DNA of 53,903 nucleotides from a virus. Positions 51,619 to 53,903 of this stretch are shown here, in pieces. The first letter of the stretch is position 1; every line of letters starts with the position of its first letter. The DNA is taken from the IMG/VR virus record IMGVR_UViG_3300024346_000085, positions 1 through 53,903 of that record; one strand, given 5' to 3'. A model generated the notes under the pieces. That model made no database searches. It saw only the letters and a list, made by a program, of their open reading frames with translations, and was not told where the DNA came from. The translations under genes and the position numbers were made by a program.

Positions 51619-53651
51619 CCGAAACTTGCTCTCCCTTTACCTTTTTTCTTAGCGAACCTTACGTTTGTCTCATTGCCAACTCTATAAAGACCATCAGATC
51701 CTACCTTTGGCAATGCTTTTCTTATTTCGCCTAAGCTTGTTGACTTGTCAAATGTTGATCTATTATAGCCTGATATTCCTCTATTGAACAGACCAGTTGG
51801 TTTCTTTCTTGAACCAGGATTTGCAAACAACGTTTCTGGATTATAGTCAAATGGATCTGATATGTCTAATTCATCATTACCCTTCATGTAGTCTCTAGAT
51901 ACAAGCTTAACTATTACATCACTTACCTGTGAATTTAAGAACTGAGAATATTCCATACTGAAACCAAGAACAGCAAGCATAAATGCATCTAAGTCATGGT
52001 CACCTATTCTTGCATCTTCTGCAGTGAATGTAGGTCTTCCAGTTGGTGATCTACTCTTAATTATATAGTTGCCCATTTGAGCCATTAGATCTTTATCATA
52101 GTCCTCATCAAATACGAACATTTGTCTTTCAAGGTATCTAACAGCATTCTCAACCATATAGGTCTTCATGTCTCTTTTTTCTTCTTGACCAGTTATTACA
52201 TCTCTCACTTCAAGTTTAGATGAGAAGTTTATACCTACTAGCTCTGCTAGCTTAATGTCTGGATGATCAGGTGGAAGTGTACCAAACTGATCTAGTGCAT
52301 ACTGCTTTATGAACTGTATCTGACTTGTGCCGAATCCTTCGTCTACATATAGATGATCAAACTTATATCTTCTATTCATGGCTATAATTCTCTGTACTGC
52401 CTCAACCTGAGACCATCCATCTTTAGATACTGTTTCATATTCAGCTACAAAGAATCTCTTATTAAGCTTATCAAATGCTAGAGCTACTATCCTAGTGCCT
52501 ATCCTATCATCGTTCCAGTCACAACCAAGTATTACTATATACTTATCTCTATTCTTAAGAACATCATCTCTTTGCGCCTGAGACATGTCTTGGTGTACAC
52601 ACTTATCAATATAGAAATGCTGGAATACACCCATCTCAGATGCACCAAACTCAGCTATGATTTCCTGTATATATCCAACGTCTGTAAGCTGATCCTTAAA
52701 GTCAGTGTCTAGATTGTCATTGTAGTGAGGTAATACGAATGTTGGGAAGTGGAACTTCTTATAGCCAGCTAATTTCTCTAGATCAAATAATGTCTTCTTG
52801 CCATCAGGTGTGGATGCTACCCATAATTCTGTATCTGGGTTATCCGCTAAGATAGCTAGTATAGCTGCGAAATCTTTTTCGCCCATGTAATCCACTTCAT
52901 CTAGTACTATTAAATTAGCTGACTGTCCACGAACTGAACCTGCCCCAGATGAACCTGTTGTGAAACCTCTTATACGAGAACGATTAGTAAACTGCATTAG
53001 GTAGTTTGGAGACTTTACGTCCTTAATTACTAGGTCGTTATATGAGCCCCAATCAGGATCCAGCCTATACAAGAATTCTCTAACCTGAGTTACAAGTTCT
53101 TCTGCCTGTACTTCATACGGAGTTACTATAAGAACCTTATAATTATCGTTAGTTAGAACACGATGTAATATGTTTAGTGCTAATGAATATGTTTTACCAA
53201 CACGTCTACCGCATCTATATGCTCTACGCTTGGCTGTACATCTAACCATTTGCTCCTGATACCATCTAGGACTAAACATTCTTCTATGTTCAGGTGTTCC
53301 TACGTCAATATATCTATCGGCCCATGCATAAGGGTTAGCCATCTCTTCTAATTGCTGCACATCCTCTTCTGAGAACATGTGTCTTATCTCTTCGTTTATG
53401 AGCTGACTAGAAGACGCAAGACCATTACATTTAATGGTTATTTTACCATGCTGCTTCATTTGGTTATCTATGCATATTTCACACATAGACTTAACTGCTT
53501 CACCAGAAAATTCTCTAAGCGCTATTGCACTCTCAGGAGTTATCCTATTGTTTTCATCAGTATCCAGTATTGGTACTTCTGGGAACTTATCTTTTAGATA
53601 ATCCTTCCAATATACTTCACTTAGAGGGGTAGCTTTTTCCTGGCCTTCCAT
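51615..53651 (-). CDS. terL: Terminase large subunit (TerL)
   Basis: A 678-residue packaging motor. The ATPase part has an adenine-binding-like YQEQMVRC at about 131-138, Walker A CGRRVGKT at 147-154, Walker B LIVLDE at 247-252 and the coupling motif VASTPDG at 278-284. The nuclease part has GCDWNDD (Asp378), YVDEGFG (Asp437) and DHDLDA (Asp551, Asp553), the RNase H-like acidic residues that cut concatemeric DNA. Length is near other large-phage TerLs (T4 gp17 is 610 residues). Residues 590-678 form a basic, low-complexity tail. It starts two bases after the preceding short ORF, with AGGA about nine bases ahead. The small terminase is not in the window. Confidence 0.95.
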   Translation of the reverse strand: MEGQEKATPLSEVYWKDYLKDKFPEVPILDTDENNRITPESAIALREFSGEAVKSMCEICIDNQMKQHGKITIKCNGLASSSQLINEEIRHMFSEEDVQQLEEMANPYAWADRYIDVGTPEHRRMFSPRWYQEQMVRCTAKRRAYRCGRRVGKTYSLALNILHRVLTNDNYKVLIVTPYEVQAEELVTQVREFLYRLDPDWGSYNDLVIKDVKSPNYLMQFTNRSRIRGFTTGSSGAGSVRGQSANLIVLDEVDYMGEKDFAAILAILADNPDTELWVASTPDGKKTLFDLEKLAGYKKFHFPTFVLPHYNDNLDTDFKDQLTDVGYIQEIIAEFGASEMGVFQHFYIDKCVHQDMSQAQRDDVLKNRDKYIVILGCDWNDDRIGTRIVALAFDKLNKRFFVAEYETVSKDGWSQVEAVQRIIAMNRRYKFDHLYVDEGFGTSQIQFIKQYALDQFGTLPPDHPDIKLAELVGINFSSKLEVRDVITGQEEKRDMKTYMVENAVRYLERQMFVFDEDYDKDLMAQMGNYIIKSRSPTGRPTFTAEDARIGDHDLDAFMLAVLGFSMEYSQFLNSQVSDVIVKLVSRDYMKGNDELDISDPFDYNPETLFANPGSRKKPTGLFNRGISGYNRSTFDKSTSLGEIRKALPKVGSDGLYRVGNETNVRFAKKKGKGRASFG

Positions 53652-53653
53652 TA

Positions 53654-53896
53654 TTATATTCCTATAATTCTTCTGTGTTTCTTATCTTCTATGCATAATA
53701 GTACTGTGTAGATATAGCTAGGGTCATAGTCTTCTTTTGAGTGAGTAAAGATTAGCTCGCTAACTGTGAGACCTCTTGCTTCTCCAGGACAGGTACTTAT
53801 TCTTATACTTGATCCATTATTTAACTTGATGTTACGGGTATTAGCCATAGATTCTATTAGCATATTTTTAGGTATGAAACTTACTATCTCATTCAT
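53654..53896 (-). CDS. Short ORF at window edge resembling a terminase-type ATPase segment; possibly partial
   Basis: An 80-residue reading frame ending two bases before terL. The frame is open to the window edge, so its true start may lie beyond it. The stretch LNNGSSIRISTCPGEARGL with LTVSELIF resembles the strand-loop-strand before Walker B in TerL itself (FTNRSRIRGFTTG...VRGQSANLIVLDE), but the acidic Walker B pair is replaced by THSKED. It may be the tail of a gene for another ATPase, or a diverged terminase-like fragment. The similarity is by eye and short. Gene reality is likely given the tight spacing to terL. Confidence 0.5.
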   Translation of the reverse strand: MNEIVSFIPKNMLIESMANTRNIKLNNGSSIRISTCPGEARGLTVSELIFTHSKEDYDPSYIYTVLLCIEDKKHRRIIGI

Positions 53897-53903
53897 TACA
53901 TCT

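Noticed and set aside
1-53903. CRISPR arrays, tRNA genes, insertion sequences, integrase or attachment sites
   Set aside because: No direct-repeat/spacer pattern, cloverleaf or transposase-like protein was seen on either strand; coding sequence fills nearly the whole window.

Overview
The window is a continuous block of virion structural and assembly genes from a large contractile-tailed bacteriophage (Caudoviricetes, myovirus morphology). Every credible gene lies on the minus strand, so transcription runs from position 53903 down to 1. The evidence for a myovirus is an intact terminase large subunit, portal, prohead protease/scaffold, HK97-fold-type major capsid protein, a 666-residue tail sheath, tail tube proteins and a giant baseplate hub, in the canonical order. 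The DNA is AT-rich and tightly packed: many neighbours share ATGA or TAATG stop/start overlaps and no gap exceeds about 115 bases. The sheer size of the structural module (54 kb and still incomplete at both ends) suggests a large, possibly jumbo, genome. I cannot name the host. A TATAAATA box just after the capsid gene hints at a T4-type late transcription system, but that box is expected several times by chance in DNA this AT-rich.

Layout in transcription order. (1) Head and packaging, 53903-42704: a short ORF cut near the window edge with a terminase-like sequence stretch, TerL, three small unknown proteins (one with a striking period-7 His-Thr-His array), a 591-residue protein with a long membrane-like segment, portal, fused protease/scaffold, a probable decoration protein and the major capsid protein, closed by a strong intrinsic terminator at 42651-42681. 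(2) An accessory/adhesin region, 42591-21550, which starts directly after that terminator with the candidate late promoter. It holds an acidic protein, two beta-rich proteins (one with a PKD-like domain), and three giant proteins of 1420, 1100 and 2286 residues with at least eleven LamG/concanavalin-like modules between them, mixed with recognisable phage tail-surface families. (3) Small beta-propeller-like proteins and neck proteins (21548-18850). (4) The tail: sheath, three tandem paralogous tube-fold proteins, two probable assembly-chaperone-position proteins, two giant proteins (1256 and 1542 residues), the hub (1490 residues), a probable OB-fold/spike-type baseplate protein, a small baseplate-region protein and the first 32 codons of a possible gp25-like wedge protein.

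The most interesting observation is in the 1542-residue protein. It carries the motif N-A-A-M-D-F-D-G-D-P-I-R-V-L-P (residues 1155-1169), very close to the catalytic NADFDGD...V.P signature of the RNA polymerase beta-prime subunit and of single-chain relatives such as YonO and the crAss-like phage virion polymerase. Sitting among tail genes, it is a candidate virion-carried RNA polymerase in a contractile-tailed phage. This is an inference from one motif and its flanks, not a demonstrated activity. Other points worth checking are the tube triplication, the LamG expansion placed between head and neck genes, the His-Thr-His array, a beta-propeller apparently spread over three consecutive ORFs, and the membrane-like segment encoded between terminase and portal.

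No tRNA, rRNA, CRISPR array, insertion sequence, integrase or attachment site was recognised, and no stretch longer than 300 bases lacks a gene.
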